A stretch of DNA of 64,000 bases from CAAGNP01 sp964611185. Its GTDB lineage: Bacteria; Bacteroidota; Bacteroidia; Bacteroidales; UBA932. The translations under genes were made by a program, and so were the position numbers. Under the pieces are notes generated by a model. It was not told the origin of the DNA. It saw only the letters and a program-made list of their open reading frames with translations, and ran no database searches. Below are positions 30,456 through 39,239 of this stretch, one piece after another; within the stretch, counting starts at the first letter, position 1; every line of letters starts with the position of its first letter. The DNA lies in NCBI GenBank assembly GCA_964611185.1, contig CAZSXE010000004.1, positions 19,571 through 83,570 of the forward strand. Direction: 5' to 3'.

Positions 30456-32828
30456 ATGAGATTTAAAACACTACTAATTATTTTCTCTTTTTTTACTCTG
30501 TCACTTTCGGTGGCAGCTCAAACTTCTGCTCAGATCGAGGCGGCAAAGGCTATGGCCCGTTCTCAAGGATATAGTGAAGCTGAAATTAATGCTATGATTA
30601 ATCAGCAGCAGGGAGGTGGCTCTAAACAAAAAACAGCAGTAGTCAATGAAATTGATAGAAATGCTCTTCCTGCTACCGGCTTTCAGAGTGATATGGTACA
30701 GCAGCAGAAATTACTTCCTGTCAATGAGCCTGATAAAAAGAAAGATACGACTAAAATAGCAGTTTACGGGCATGATATTTTTAATTCTCCCGATTTGAAT
30801 TTTATCCCGAGTTACAATATTCCCACTCCTGAAAATTATAAATTATCGGCTGGAGATGAAATAGTAATAGATTTGTGGGGAAGTGTGTATATTAATTTCA
30901 CTCAGTCCATCTCTCCGGAAGGAAGTGTGACCATCCCCGAACTCGGGCCGGTGTATCTTGCCGGTCAGACCATAAAACAGGCGGAGGAAAATATTAAGAT
31001 ATATCTAACACGGATATACTCAGGCCTTGGTGGAAATGAACCCACTACTTTTCTTAGAGTAACCCTCGGAAGGATGCGTTCATTTACTATAAATGTGGTA
31101 GGAGATGTATTAAAACCCGGTACTTACACCCTCCCTTCGTTGTCCAACATTACTTCCGCTCTTTATCTTGCAGGTGGACCCAATAATCTCGGATCAGTCA
31201 GAGATATTAAACTTTACAGAAATAACAAACTCATCAATACATTTGATGTGTATAAATTTTTAGAGGGAGATTTTTCGGCAAATGTCAGACTTGAAGATAA
31301 TGATCTCATCAAAGTTTCTACTTATGAAAATGTGATTACTGTTTCAGGCTCTGTAAAACGGCCGATGAAATACGAATTAAAACCTGATGAGAACCTTAAT
31401 ACACTGCTAAATTATGCTGGAGGTTTTTCTAAAGATGCATACTCTGAGAGAGTTCATATTACACGGGTAAAAGGTTTAAGAAGTGAGAGTTTTGATATTA
31501 CTTCAAAAGAGTATTCCTCTTTCAAAATGATGGATGGTGATGTATTGACTGTATCTCCGAATATTAAAGACAATTTGAACAGAGTCTATATTTACGGCTC
31601 TGTGTGGCATCAGGGGACTTATGCAATTTCTGATAATTTAAATACTCTTCAGCAGTTGATTAATGCCGCGGGAGGGGTAAAGGATGATGTATTTGAAGAC
31701 AGAGGCTATATCCAGAGATTTAATGAGAAAAGGGATACTGTGGCGCTTCATTTCAGTGTGAAGAATGTTATCGAAGGGACAGAAGAGGTTTTTCTAATGC
31801 CGGATGATTCCATCAGGATATTCGCCCACCATGAACTTGAAAAAAGAACCCTTGTCTATACTTTTGGAGAGCTTAACAGGCCTGATACCTTTGTATTCAG
31901 ACCGGGAATCACCCTTGGTGATGTAATTCTTCTCTCGGGAGGTTTTACAGTCGGTGCTGCCCGTTCAAATATAGATGTGGCCAGAAGAAATGCCAATGAC
32001 GGAGCTTTTTCCGAATCGGATACTATTGCCCTTGTATATAATTTCAATCTGAATGAAAAGCCCGAAGATGTTAATTTTGAGCTTAATCCCTACGATGTCG
32101 TATTCGTCAGAACGGCACCCAATTATAAAAAACAGCAGACTATATCTGTCGAAGGGGAGGTTATTTTCCCCGGGAAATATGTAATAGAAAAGAATGTGGT
32201 GAGGGTGTCTGATGTTATAAAAAGGGCAGGTGGGGCAAATGGAGATGCTTATATTCACGGAGCTACTATAAAACGTCGCTTGACAGATGCTGAATATGAA
32301 AGGGCTATTATGGCCCGAAATATTGCTCTTAAGCAATCGGGGATAGATAGCACGAGAATAGAGGTGATTAATAGGAATGAAACATATAATGTGGGTCTTG
32401 ATTTGCAGGCTGCTATTGATAATCCGGGATCGTTTGCCGATGTGGTATTAAGGACAGATGATGTGATAAATGTCCCTAAAATGAATAATACCGTTAAAAT
32501 ATCGGGCGGTGTCCTCTTTAAAAATACAGTAACTTATAATCCATCTTTAAAACCTAAGGATTATATAAATATGGCGGGAGGCTATATGAAACATGCTATC
32601 AGAAAAAATACATACATCGTCTATATGAACGGTTATGTCTCTCGAAAAGGGACTTCCCGTTATAAAGTGGAGCCGGGGTGTGAAATTATTGTCCCGATGA
32701 AAGATATGAGTCAGACAAACAGAGTAAGTGCGGCAGAAATTGCTTCAATAGCTTCTTCTACTGCCTCTGTATCGGCTGTGGTGATAAGTATGATTAATTC
32801 ATTAAGTAGTAAATCTTCTGGTAATTAA
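30456..32828 (+). CDS. SLBB-domain polysaccharide export protein (Wza-like)
   Basis: A 790-residue periplasmic/outer-membrane export protein. After a signal peptide (cleavage near VAAQ, residues 19-22) comes a Gln-rich segment with SARSQ/EINAMINQQ, then a Poly_export domain (~125-215; YKLSAGDEIVIDLWGSVYIN) and a series of about six SLBB domains, each starting with a strand like VVGDVLKPGTYTLP, VSGSVKRPMKYELKP, YGSVWHQGTYAIS, FGELNRPDTFVFRP or VEGEVIFPGKYVIE. It ends with a hydrophobic helix-like segment. Such multi-SLBB proteins form the outer-membrane channel for capsule, O-antigen or exopolysaccharide. No lipobox Cys is seen, unlike E. coli Wza. Wzz-like gene follows after 4 bases. Confidence 0.93.
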   Translation: MRFKTLLIIFSFFTLSLSVAAQTSAQIEAAKAMARSQGYSEAEINAMINQQQGGGSKQKTAVVNEIDRNALPATGFQSDMVQQQKLLPVNEPDKKKDTTKIAVYGHDIFNSPDLNFIPSYNIPTPENYKLSAGDEIVIDLWGSVYINFTQSISPEGSVTIPELGPVYLAGQTIKQAEENIKIYLTRIYSGLGGNEPTTFLRVTLGRMRSFTINVVGDVLKPGTYTLPSLSNITSALYLAGGPNNLGSVRDIKLYRNNKLINTFDVYKFLEGDFSANVRLEDNDLIKVSTYENVITVSGSVKRPMKYELKPDENLNTLLNYAGGFSKDAYSERVHITRVKGLRSESFDITSKEYSSFKMMDGDVLTVSPNIKDNLNRVYIYGSVWHQGTYAISDNLNTLQQLINAAGGVKDDVFEDRGYIQRFNEKRDTVALHFSVKNVIEGTEEVFLMPDDSIRIFAHHELEKRTLVYTFGELNRPDTFVFRPGITLGDVILLSGGFTVGAARSNIDVARRNANDGAFSESDTIALVYNFNLNEKPEDVNFELNPYDVVFVRTAPNYKKQQTISVEGEVIFPGKYVIEKNVVRVSDVIKRAGGANGDAYIHGATIKRRLTDAEYERAIMARNIALKQSGIDSTRIEVINRNETYNVGLDLQAAIDNPGSFADVVLRTDDVINVPKMNNTVKISGGVLFKNTVTYNPSLKPKDYINMAGGYMKHAIRKNTYIVYMNGYVSRKGTSRYKVEPGCEIIVPMKDMSQTNRVSAAEIASIASSTASVSAVVISMINSLSSKSSGN

Positions 32829-32832
32829 TATT

Positions 32833-33993
32833 ATGGATCAAAATATTCAAAACGACAATTCTAATAAGCAGGAACAGGAAATCGACCTGATAGAGCTTGT
32901 AAAGAGACTATGGCAGAAAAGGAAGTTAATTTTATATATAACGCTTGGATTTATGATAGTGGGACTTTTTGTGGCGCTGTTTTCCCCAAAAGTATATACT
33001 TCCAAATGTGTTTTCGTTCCGCAATCTTCTAAAAAATCATCAAGTTCGACCCTCTCTTCGCTGGCCTCTATGGCTGGAATAAACCTGAATGATATAGGGG
33101 GAAACAGTGAGTCTCTCTCTCCACTTGTATATCCTCAAGTGCTGGATAATGTGGATTTTCAGAAAGAGATTATGTATTCAAAAATCAAATTTGACGAATG
33201 GGATGAACCGATAACCTTGATAGATTACTATACTAATCCTGATTATCAGAAATTCAGTCTTATAGGGACGGTGATGAAATACACAATAGGTCTTCCCGGA
33301 GTCATAATTAATGCCATAAGAAATTCACCTGATACTGTTTCGATCCCTGTACTAAAAGGAGAATCATTTAATTATTATTCAAAAGACGAATTCCAATGTT
33401 CTAAAATTTTGAAAAAGAAAGTTCAGTTAAATCTTGATGAAAAAAAAGGCTATATCACCCTTTCTGTGGAGATGCCTGAACCTTTGGCTGCAGCACAGCT
33501 TGCTCAAAAGGCTTTTGAACTGCTTCAGCGCTATATTACCGAATTCAAGATAGAAAAAGCTCAGGCCAATATGTCTTTCATTCAGGGTCGCTATGACGAA
33601 GCTAAAGCAGATTTTGAAAATAAACAGCTCGCCTTAGCACAGTTCAAAGATGCTAACAGAGTCCTTTCTACTGCGACTGCAAGTACCAAACTTGAACAGC
33701 TGAACTCAGAATATAATATTTCCTATGCCATATATACCGAAATTTCAAAGCAGCTTCTTCAGGCAGGGATTCAGGTTAAAGAGGATACTCCTATTCTCAC
33801 TGCCGTACAGCCTGTAGTGGTTCCATTCAAAAAAACTAAGCCAAAACGATCGCAAATTCTTGTTATTTGGACATTTTTGGGTTTTGTATTGGGATGTGGA
33901 TATGTTTTCGGAGCTGATTTTGTTAATAAATCTTTTCCCGATTTTCATCCATTCTCAAAAAAGGGAGATAAGGAAGGTACATCAGCCTCATAA
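32833..33993 (+). CDS. Wzz/GNVR chain-length determinant (polysaccharide co-polymerase)
   Basis: A 386-residue inner-membrane protein with the polysaccharide co-polymerase layout: a cytoplasmic start (IDLIELVKRLWQKRK), TM1 at ~33-52, a Wzz N-terminal motif (SPKVYTSKCVFVPQ), a long periplasmic helical region (~215-300), the Pro-rich PVVVPFKKTKPKRSQIL before TM2 (~334-352) and a short C-terminal tail. There is no fused tyrosine-kinase domain and no Tyr-rich tail, so length control probably does not run through an attached BY-kinase. It works with the SLBB protein to span the envelope. rfbD starts 4 bases downstream. Confidence 0.92.
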   Translation: MDQNIQNDNSNKQEQEIDLIELVKRLWQKRKLILYITLGFMIVGLFVALFSPKVYTSKCVFVPQSSKKSSSSTLSSLASMAGINLNDIGGNSESLSPLVYPQVLDNVDFQKEIMYSKIKFDEWDEPITLIDYYTNPDYQKFSLIGTVMKYTIGLPGVIINAIRNSPDTVSIPVLKGESFNYYSKDEFQCSKILKKKVQLNLDEKKGYITLSVEMPEPLAAAQLAQKAFELLQRYITEFKIEKAQANMSFIQGRYDEAKADFENKQLALAQFKDANRVLSTATASTKLEQLNSEYNISYAIYTEISKQLLQAGIQVKEDTPILTAVQPVVVPFKKTKPKRSQILVIWTFLGFVLGCGYVFGADFVNKSFPDFHPFSKKGDKEGTSAS

Positions 33994-33997
33994 AAAT

Positions 33998-34849
33998 ATG
34001 GGAAATATTTTAATTACCGGAGCTAATGGACAGCTTGGAAATGAGCTAAGGGTATTGTCCGGAGGAAAAGAAAATTTCTTTTTTACCGATGTTGCTGAAC
34101 TTGATATTACTGATGCCTCTGCAATTGAGCAGTTTATGGCGGAGCATCGGATAGAAACAGTAATTAACTGTGCCGCTTTTACCAATGTGGATAAGGCTGA
34201 AGATTGCTGCGACTTAGCAGATAAATTAAATAATGAGGCTGTTGCCAATATTGCACGAAGTTGTAAATCTGCCAATGCCTTTTTTATCCATATTTCTACC
34301 GACTATGTCTTTGACGGAGAGAAATGTATCCCTTACACTGAATCTGAAAAGCCCTTTCCCACAGGAGTTTATGGTAGAACAAAGCTCGCCGGAGAGAAAA
34401 GTGTATTGGAAAGCGGGTGCTCCTTTGTAATCATAAGGACTGCATGGCTATATTCCGAATACGGCAATAATTTCGTCAAGACGATGAGGCGACTATTTGG
34501 AGAGAAGGAGAGTATTTCTGTGGTATTCGATCAGGTAGGAACTCCTACTTATGCGTTAGATCTCGCTAAAGCAATACTAAATATCGCTGGATGTGAAACT
34601 CGTCTTGAACATCAAGGCATCTATCATTTCAGTAATGAAGGTGTCTGCTCATGGTATGATTTTGCTGTCGCAATAAGAGATCTTTCTGCTCTTGAGTGCA
34701 ATATCCGGCCATGTCATTCCTCCGAATTCCCTTCAAAGGTAAAAAGACCGTCATATTCTGTTTTGGATAAAACTCTCATTAAGAGTGTGTTCGGAATAGA
34801 TATTCCTTACTGGAGAGACAGTTTGGAAAAATGTATCTCTAATTTTTAA
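33998..34849 (+). CDS. rfbD: dTDP-4-dehydrorhamnose reductase
   Basis: RfbD (RmlD) reduces dTDP-4-keto-L-rhamnose to dTDP-L-rhamnose with NAD(P)H, the last step of dTDP-rhamnose synthesis. The NAD motif GANGQLG is at residues 8-14, then STDYVFDG and the catalytic Tyr125-x3-Lys129 (YGRTKLAGE). The C-terminus has KRPSYSVLDKTL as in the family. I start at ATG 33998, 4 bases after the wzz-like stop; an in-frame open stretch extends upstream to 33860 but lies inside the wzz-like gene. rfbA, B and C are absent from the window. Last gene of the polysaccharide operon; its stop abuts that of convergent tolC. Confidence 0.95.
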   Translation: MGNILITGANGQLGNELRVLSGGKENFFFTDVAELDITDASAIEQFMAEHRIETVINCAAFTNVDKAEDCCDLADKLNNEAVANIARSCKSANAFFIHISTDYVFDGEKCIPYTESEKPFPTGVYGRTKLAGEKSVLESGCSFVIIRTAWLYSEYGNNFVKTMRRLFGEKESISVVFDQVGTPTYALDLAKAILNIAGCETRLEHQGIYHFSNEGVCSWYDFAVAIRDLSALECNIRPCHSSEFPSKVKRPSYSVLDKTLIKSVFGIDIPYWRDSLEKCISNF

Positions 34850-36205
34850 TTAATCTTGTTCGAGATAGGGGATCCCTTTGTAGTATTTTACTACTTTACT
34901 TTTTAATATATAGGTCAATGCGGAGTTCAGCTTTTCTGCTTTTGAAACAAGTAGGAGGTTGGAGCTCGTTTGGAGATCGAGGACACTTATAAGCCCCTCT
35001 TCGTATTTTTTGGAATTTGCAATATATGCTATTTTCTGAGCGTTGGCTCTTTTATCGGCCTGAACATATTCTTTGGCAGCCCCCTCCATATCTTGAACGG
35101 CACGCTGTATCTCTGTCTCAACCTCCTGAAGCTTTTGTTCTTTGGTATATTGTGCCCGAAGCATCGCATTTTTCATTTTACCTCTTGTATTCCATCTATT
35201 GAGTGAGTTGAAAATGGGGATACTTATCCCTACTCCTATGTATTCTCCCGATTTTGATTTAATCTGATCCATAAATGGGGAAGAGCTGTTACCTTCGCTT
35301 AGAAGAGCTGCGTAGCCTGTTGAATATCCCCCCTGGGCATAAAGATTTGGGAGAATTCTTAATTTTGCAGTTTGGTAATTATATTGGGCTTGATGAAGCT
35401 GATACTCAGCAATTTTAATAGCGGGGAGGAAGTGCTTGGCTGCATTGAAAATCGTGTCTGCCGATTCTTTCTCTTTGAATGGATCTACAAGCCAAACCAT
35501 ATTGGTGTCGATTTGTATCTCTTTATCAATAGGGAAGAACATAAGACCTTTTAGAACAGTAAGGGCATCAGCAAGATTATTTTGTTCTTTGACATGGTTG
35601 TAGTCATTGGTAGCTACCTGTGCCTCTACCTGAAGAAGGTCGGCCTGCCCTTTAAGGCCGAGCTCAAGCATGACAGAGGTCTGTTTGAGATTCTTTTTAC
35701 TCTCTTCAAGCTGCTCGCTCGTAATCTTTACCATACCTGTTTTATAAAGGACATTAAAATATGCCTGAATTATTTCGAGACATAGTACATCTTCCACCTG
35801 CTTGTACTCTTCTATCCCCGATTGTTGTGCTATTTTTGCAATTCTATAATTATTTACCACTGAAAATCCGTTGAATATAGTGTATTCTGCCGAAATACTG
35901 TAACTGTTACTGAATGATGCCACATTTGTGTAAATATTGGTTTCCGGGTCGAGTGAACGGCCGAAATTGGTAGAAGCAGAAGAATTTGCATTAATGGAAG
36001 GGATCCAGTTCATATATGATTCTCTGTAATCAAGGCGATAATCATCATTCTTTGCCTTTTGAATTTTGGTTTTTGAAGAATTATCAATAGCAAAAAGCAT
36101 ACAGTCGTGTAAACTCCACATTTTATCACTGTTTACGACTTCTTGGGAAAATCCGTGGATTATACACAGAGATACTAATAAAAGAATAAAAAAAATGCGT
36201 TTCAT
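34850..36205 (-). CDS. TolC-family outer-membrane efflux protein
   Basis: A 451-residue outer-membrane factor with a signal peptide ending near FSQE and two OEP repeats forming the 12-strand barrel and periplasmic coiled-coil tunnel. Typical segments are MNWIPSINANSSASTNFGRS, YSISAEYTIFNGF, and in the second half LPNLYAQGGYSTGYA and VGISIPIFNSL. No adaptor or inner-membrane pump gene is next to it, so it probably serves partners encoded elsewhere. It diverges from the NtrC-type regulator; a candidate sigma-54 promoter lies 31-46 bases before its start codon. Confidence 0.93.
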   Translation of the reverse strand: MKRIFFILLLVSLCIIHGFSQEVVNSDKMWSLHDCMLFAIDNSSKTKIQKAKNDDYRLDYRESYMNWIPSINANSSASTNFGRSLDPETNIYTNVASFSNSYSISAEYTIFNGFSVVNNYRIAKIAQQSGIEEYKQVEDVLCLEIIQAYFNVLYKTGMVKITSEQLEESKKNLKQTSVMLELGLKGQADLLQVEAQVATNDYNHVKEQNNLADALTVLKGLMFFPIDKEIQIDTNMVWLVDPFKEKESADTIFNAAKHFLPAIKIAEYQLHQAQYNYQTAKLRILPNLYAQGGYSTGYAALLSEGNSSSPFMDQIKSKSGEYIGVGISIPIFNSLNRWNTRGKMKNAMLRAQYTKEQKLQEVETEIQRAVQDMEGAAKEYVQADKRANAQKIAYIANSKKYEEGLISVLDLQTSSNLLLVSKAEKLNSALTYILKSKVVKYYKGIPYLEQD

Positions 36206-36221
36206 CTCAGCTAATAATTAT

Positions 36222-36235
36222 TTTGTAATTACAAA
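36222..36235. promoter_or_regulatory. 14-bp perfect palindrome in the tolC upstream region
   Basis: TTTGTAATTACAAA is its own reverse complement. It would cover about -11 to +4 of the candidate sigma-54 promoter of tolC. The half-sequence TTGTAATT recurs at 36255-36262, 32 bases (about three helical turns) away. Operator role is inference. Confidence 0.4.
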
Positions 36236-36251
36236 TGCCAAAAATGTGCCT
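36236..36251 (-). promoter_or_regulatory. Candidate sigma-54 (-24/-12) promoter of tolC
   Basis: On the minus strand AGGCACATTTTTGGCA matches TGGCAC-N5-TTGCW at 9 of 11 fixed positions, with the invariant GG (36250-36249) and GC (36238-36237) exactly 10 bases apart. No TAnnTTTG box competes in this region. The divergent neighbour encodes a sigma-54 activator, which strengthens the call. Confidence 0.55.
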
Positions 36252-36315
36252 TTGTTGTAATTGTTTGATATACAGATAAGTAGGTATAAGCGGAAATATA
36301 TATGTGTCAAAAATT

Positions 36316-36332
36316 TTTACACAGGGTGTAAA
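36316..36332. promoter_or_regulatory. 17-bp dyad, candidate NtrC-type enhancer/autoregulatory site
   Basis: TTTACAC-AGG-GTGTAAA has perfect 7-bp arms. It is about 90-107 bases upstream of the predicted tolC transcription start, the usual place for a sigma-54 enhancer, and 36 bases before the regulator's own ATG, next to a TTAATTTG box (36333-36340). Confidence 0.5.
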
Positions 36333-36367
36333 TTAATTTGACTTTATTTTATAACTTGCAAAAAAAA

Positions 36368-37732
36368 ATGAAAAAGGGATCTATATTGGTGGTTGATGAC
36401 AATAAAGGGATTCTTACGGCATTAAATATGCTCCTTCCCATCTACTTCAAGGAAGTGGAACTGCTTCAATCTCCTAATACATTGGTAACTACCATAAGAA
36501 ATAAAATTTTCGATGTGGTTCTCCTCGATATGAATTTTCACGCAGGAGTTAATACGGGAAATGAGGGATTCTACTGGCTTTCCGAGATTAAAAAGTATTC
36601 TCCTGTCTCAGAAGTTGTCCTTTTTACCGCTTATGCCGATATAGATCTTGCTGTAAACGCGATGAAAAGCGGTGCATTCGATTTTGTGGTAAAGCCTTGG
36701 GATAATGCCAAATTGATCTCTACATTAATGGCCGCTTATGAATTAAGTCTCTCTAAAAAAGAGTTGAAGCAGCTCAGAGAGATAAAAAATGAGTTCAAGC
36801 AAGAAGGAGATATGTTCTGGGGAGACTCTTCAAAGATGAAAGAACTCCGCTCGTTAATAGAAAAAGTGGCATCCACAGATGCTTCTATTTTGATAACAGG
36901 GGAAAACGGTACAGGAAAAGATGTACTTGCACGCGAGATACATCGTCTTTCAAAAAGAAGCGCTGAAAGTATGGTCTCGGTTGACATCGGTTCTCTTCCC
37001 GAATCTCTTTTCGAGAGCGAATTGTTCGGACATATTAAAGGGGCGTTTACCGATGCTAAAGCGGATAGAGCAGGGAAGTTTGAAGTGGCCAATTACGGAA
37101 CATTATTTCTTGATGAAATCGGAAATATACCTATGCACATTCAGTCTAAGCTTTTGAGTGCAATACAGAATAAATATATAGTAAGAGTCGGTAGTAATAA
37201 ACCAATTCCGGTAGATATACGATTGATAACCGCTACAAACAAAAATTTGGAGGAGAGTGTGGCAAAAGGAGAATTTAGGGAAGATTTGTTGTATCGAATC
37301 AATACCATCCATATTCAGCTGCCGCCTTTGAGGGACAGGAAAGAGGACATCTTGCCTCTTACTACAATGTTTTTGAAAAGGTATGCTTCCAAATATGGAA
37401 AAAATATTTCCTCAATAGATCAAAATGCAGTAGATAAACTGAAAGACTATAAGTGGAATGGAAATATACGTGAATTGCAGCATTCGGTAGAAAAAGCAGT
37501 TATATTGTGTGAAGGGAACACCTTGGTTCAGGGCGATTTCTTACTTGTTCAGCAGAACGCCACTAAATCGGAGGGATCAGCCAATATGGAAGAGACCACC
37601 CTTGAAGAGATGGAACGGGAAATGATTGCTTTTTCTCTAAAGAAATATGAGGGGAATCTCTCAATAGTAGCTAAAAAGCTCGGTGTTACCCGTCAAACAC
37701 TCTATAATAAACTTAAAAAATACGATTTGTAA
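36368..37732 (+). CDS. Sigma-54-dependent response regulator (NtrC family)
   Basis: A 454-residue transcription activator with three domains: a receiver (~1-125) with phosphoacceptor Asp54 (VVLLDMNF) and Lys at FVVKPWD; an AAA+ sigma-54 interaction domain (~145-375) with Walker A GENGTGKD, the sigma-54 contact loop GAFTDA (Asp replacing the second Gly of GAFTGA, a variant I believe is common in Bacteroidota), and Walker B GTLFLDEIG; and a Fis-type helix-turn-helix at the end (LSIVAKKLGVTRQTLYNKLKK). I start at ATG 36368, giving MKKGSILVVDDNK; an in-frame TTG at 36338 is less likely. The cognate kinase follows after 11 bases. tolC, divergent, is a likely target. Confidence 0.94.
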   Translation: MKKGSILVVDDNKGILTALNMLLPIYFKEVELLQSPNTLVTTIRNKIFDVVLLDMNFHAGVNTGNEGFYWLSEIKKYSPVSEVVLFTAYADIDLAVNAMKSGAFDFVVKPWDNAKLISTLMAAYELSLSKKELKQLREIKNEFKQEGDMFWGDSSKMKELRSLIEKVASTDASILITGENGTGKDVLAREIHRLSKRSAESMVSVDIGSLPESLFESELFGHIKGAFTDAKADRAGKFEVANYGTLFLDEIGNIPMHIQSKLLSAIQNKYIVRVGSNKPIPVDIRLITATNKNLEESVAKGEFREDLLYRINTIHIQLPPLRDRKEDILPLTTMFLKRYASKYGKNISSIDQNAVDKLKDYKWNGNIRELQHSVEKAVILCEGNTLVQGDFLLVQQNATKSEGSANMEETTLEEMEREMIAFSLKKYEGNLSIVAKKLGVTRQTLYNKLKKYDL

Positions 37733-37743
37733 TATATTTTAAG

Positions 37744-39096
37744 ATGCGAAATCGTGCATATATATACTATTTATTACTTATTATATCTGTTACAGGGGCA
37801 GTTTTGTCTTTGGTTTACAGTGAATATTTTTTAGCTGTTTTCGCTATATCGATTGTTATCATATCATCGATTCTCTTATTGAGAGAGTATAGGGTAAATT
37901 CGAGAAAGTTAACCTATATGCTCAAAGCTCTCGAAAATAATGATTCTTCTTTCCGATTTACAGATAAAGGGGGGGATATTTATAACGCTCTGTTCATAAA
38001 TTCTCTTAATGAGATTAATGAAATTATTACTGCTGAAAAATTGTCTGCAAGTGAAAAAGAAAAGTACTATGGATTAATCTTGGAAAATGTAATTACGGGA
38101 GTGGTATCTATTGATGAAAAAGGATATGTGATTCACTGCAATACTCGTGCTCTTAATTTATTGGGAGTAAGTGTATTGACACATATTTCTCAGTTAAAAC
38201 GGATTGACGAAGATCTGTATAATGCATTTCTCTGCGAAGAGGATGATAAAGGGAAAATAGTATCTCTGTTTAATGAGAAAGGGAAAGTTAATCTTTCACT
38301 TCGCAGTTCCAATATTGTGCTTAGAGGTAAAAAAATTAGATTGTTGGTAATCAATGATATTGGCGAAGAATTGGAAACAAATGAGATAGAGGCTTGGACA
38401 AGGCTAATAAGGGTTCTTACACACGAAATAATGAATACGGTAACACCTATATCTTCTCTTAGCGAGACACTTTCGATGATGTTGAAAAATGTTCCTGAGG
38501 GTGATGAAAAAAATATTTTCAGACTGTTGCCGGAGATTAAAAACGGACTTGAGGTGATTAATTTTTCTTCAAAAGGGCTCATTTCATTTGTCGATTCTTA
38601 TAGAAATCTTACAAGAATACCAAATCCTGTATGTAAGCCTATAATCATAAAAGATTTCTTTAATAAAATTCTGATACTTATTAAGGATGATATTGGGAAA
38701 GCACATATTTCTCCCACCATCGAGCTAAGCAGCGAAGATATTATGATATATGCCGATGAAAATCTTATATCACAGGTAATTCTAAATCTTATAAAAAATG
38801 CCATATCAGCACTTGAGGAGAGGATGAAAATGGAGGCAGATATGGTCCCTTTATTAAAGTTAAGGGCATCTATAGACAATATTACAGAGGATGTCATCCT
38901 CGAGGTGGTGAATAACGGTTCACCTATTTCCAAGGAGAATCAGGAACATATTTTTATCCCGTTTTTTACGACAAAAAGCAATGGAAACGGAATAGGACTG
39001 GCGATTTCACGCCAAATAATGAGAAAGCACAACGGTTCGTTGAAATTAAAATCGTCGAATGAAAAAGAGACCTCATTCGTATTAATATTCAGATAA
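37744..39096 (+). CDS. Membrane sensor histidine kinase
   Basis: A 450-residue histidine kinase paired with the NtrC-type regulator 11 bases upstream. Two transmembrane helices near residues 5-23 and 27-46 have only a very short loop between them, so it has almost no periplasmic sensor domain. A PAS-like domain follows (~105-200; LILENVITGVVSIDEKGYVIHCNTRALNLLG), then a HisKA-type region with phosphoacceptor His227 in LTHEIMNTVTPI and a HATPase_c domain with N-box NLIKNAISAL, G-box residues in IPFFTTKSNGNGIGLAIS. The signal is probably intramembrane or cytoplasmic. The stop is 2 bases from the tRNA-Thr CCA end on the other strand. Confidence 0.93.
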   Translation: MRNRAYIYYLLLIISVTGAVLSLVYSEYFLAVFAISIVIISSILLLREYRVNSRKLTYMLKALENNDSSFRFTDKGGDIYNALFINSLNEINEIITAEKLSASEKEKYYGLILENVITGVVSIDEKGYVIHCNTRALNLLGVSVLTHISQLKRIDEDLYNAFLCEEDDKGKIVSLFNEKGKVNLSLRSSNIVLRGKKIRLLVINDIGEELETNEIEAWTRLIRVLTHEIMNTVTPISSLSETLSMMLKNVPEGDEKNIFRLLPEIKNGLEVINFSSKGLISFVDSYRNLTRIPNPVCKPIIIKDFFNKILILIKDDIGKAHISPTIELSSEDIMIYADENLISQVILNLIKNAISALEERMKMEADMVPLLKLRASIDNITEDVILEVVNNGSPISKENQEHIFIPFFTTKSNGNGIGLAISRQIMRKHNGSLKLKSSNEKETSFVLIFR

Positions 39097-39098
39097 TA

Positions 39099-39174
39099 TG
39101 GAGCCTCTCATGGGACTCGAACCCACGACCTGCTCATTACGAATGAGCTGCTCTACCAGCTGAGCTAAAGAGGC
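39099..39174 (-). tRNA. tRNA-Thr (anticodon CGU)
   Basis: Read on the minus strand: acceptor GCCTCTT pairs with GAGAGGC, D-arm AGCTCAGCTGGTAGAGC, anticodon stem GCTCA/TGAGC around loop TTCGTAA (anticodon CGT, reading ACG), T-arm GTGGGTTCGAGTCCCAT. Discriminator is T and a CCA is encoded in the DNA (39101-39099). The cloverleaf is complete with 73 bases plus CCA. It is convergent with the sensor kinase. Confidence 0.96.
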
Positions 39175-39187
39175 CTTTTAGAAATGG

Positions 39188-39195
39188 CAAATGTA
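39188..39195 (-). promoter_or_regulatory. -7 element for tRNA-Thr
   Basis: Minus-strand TACATTTG fits TAnnTTTG, 13 bases before the tRNA 5' end. The -33 position holds TTC rather than TTG. Confidence 0.5.
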
Positions 39196-39239
39196 TGAAA
39201 TAATTCTATTTTTGAAGAAAAAAATAGTTACTTTGTGAT

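Noticed and set aside
33860..33997. 46-codon in-frame upstream extension of rfbD
   Set aside because: Would overlap the wzz-like gene by 134 bases; the ATG at 33998 places the Rossmann motif at the normal N-terminal position.
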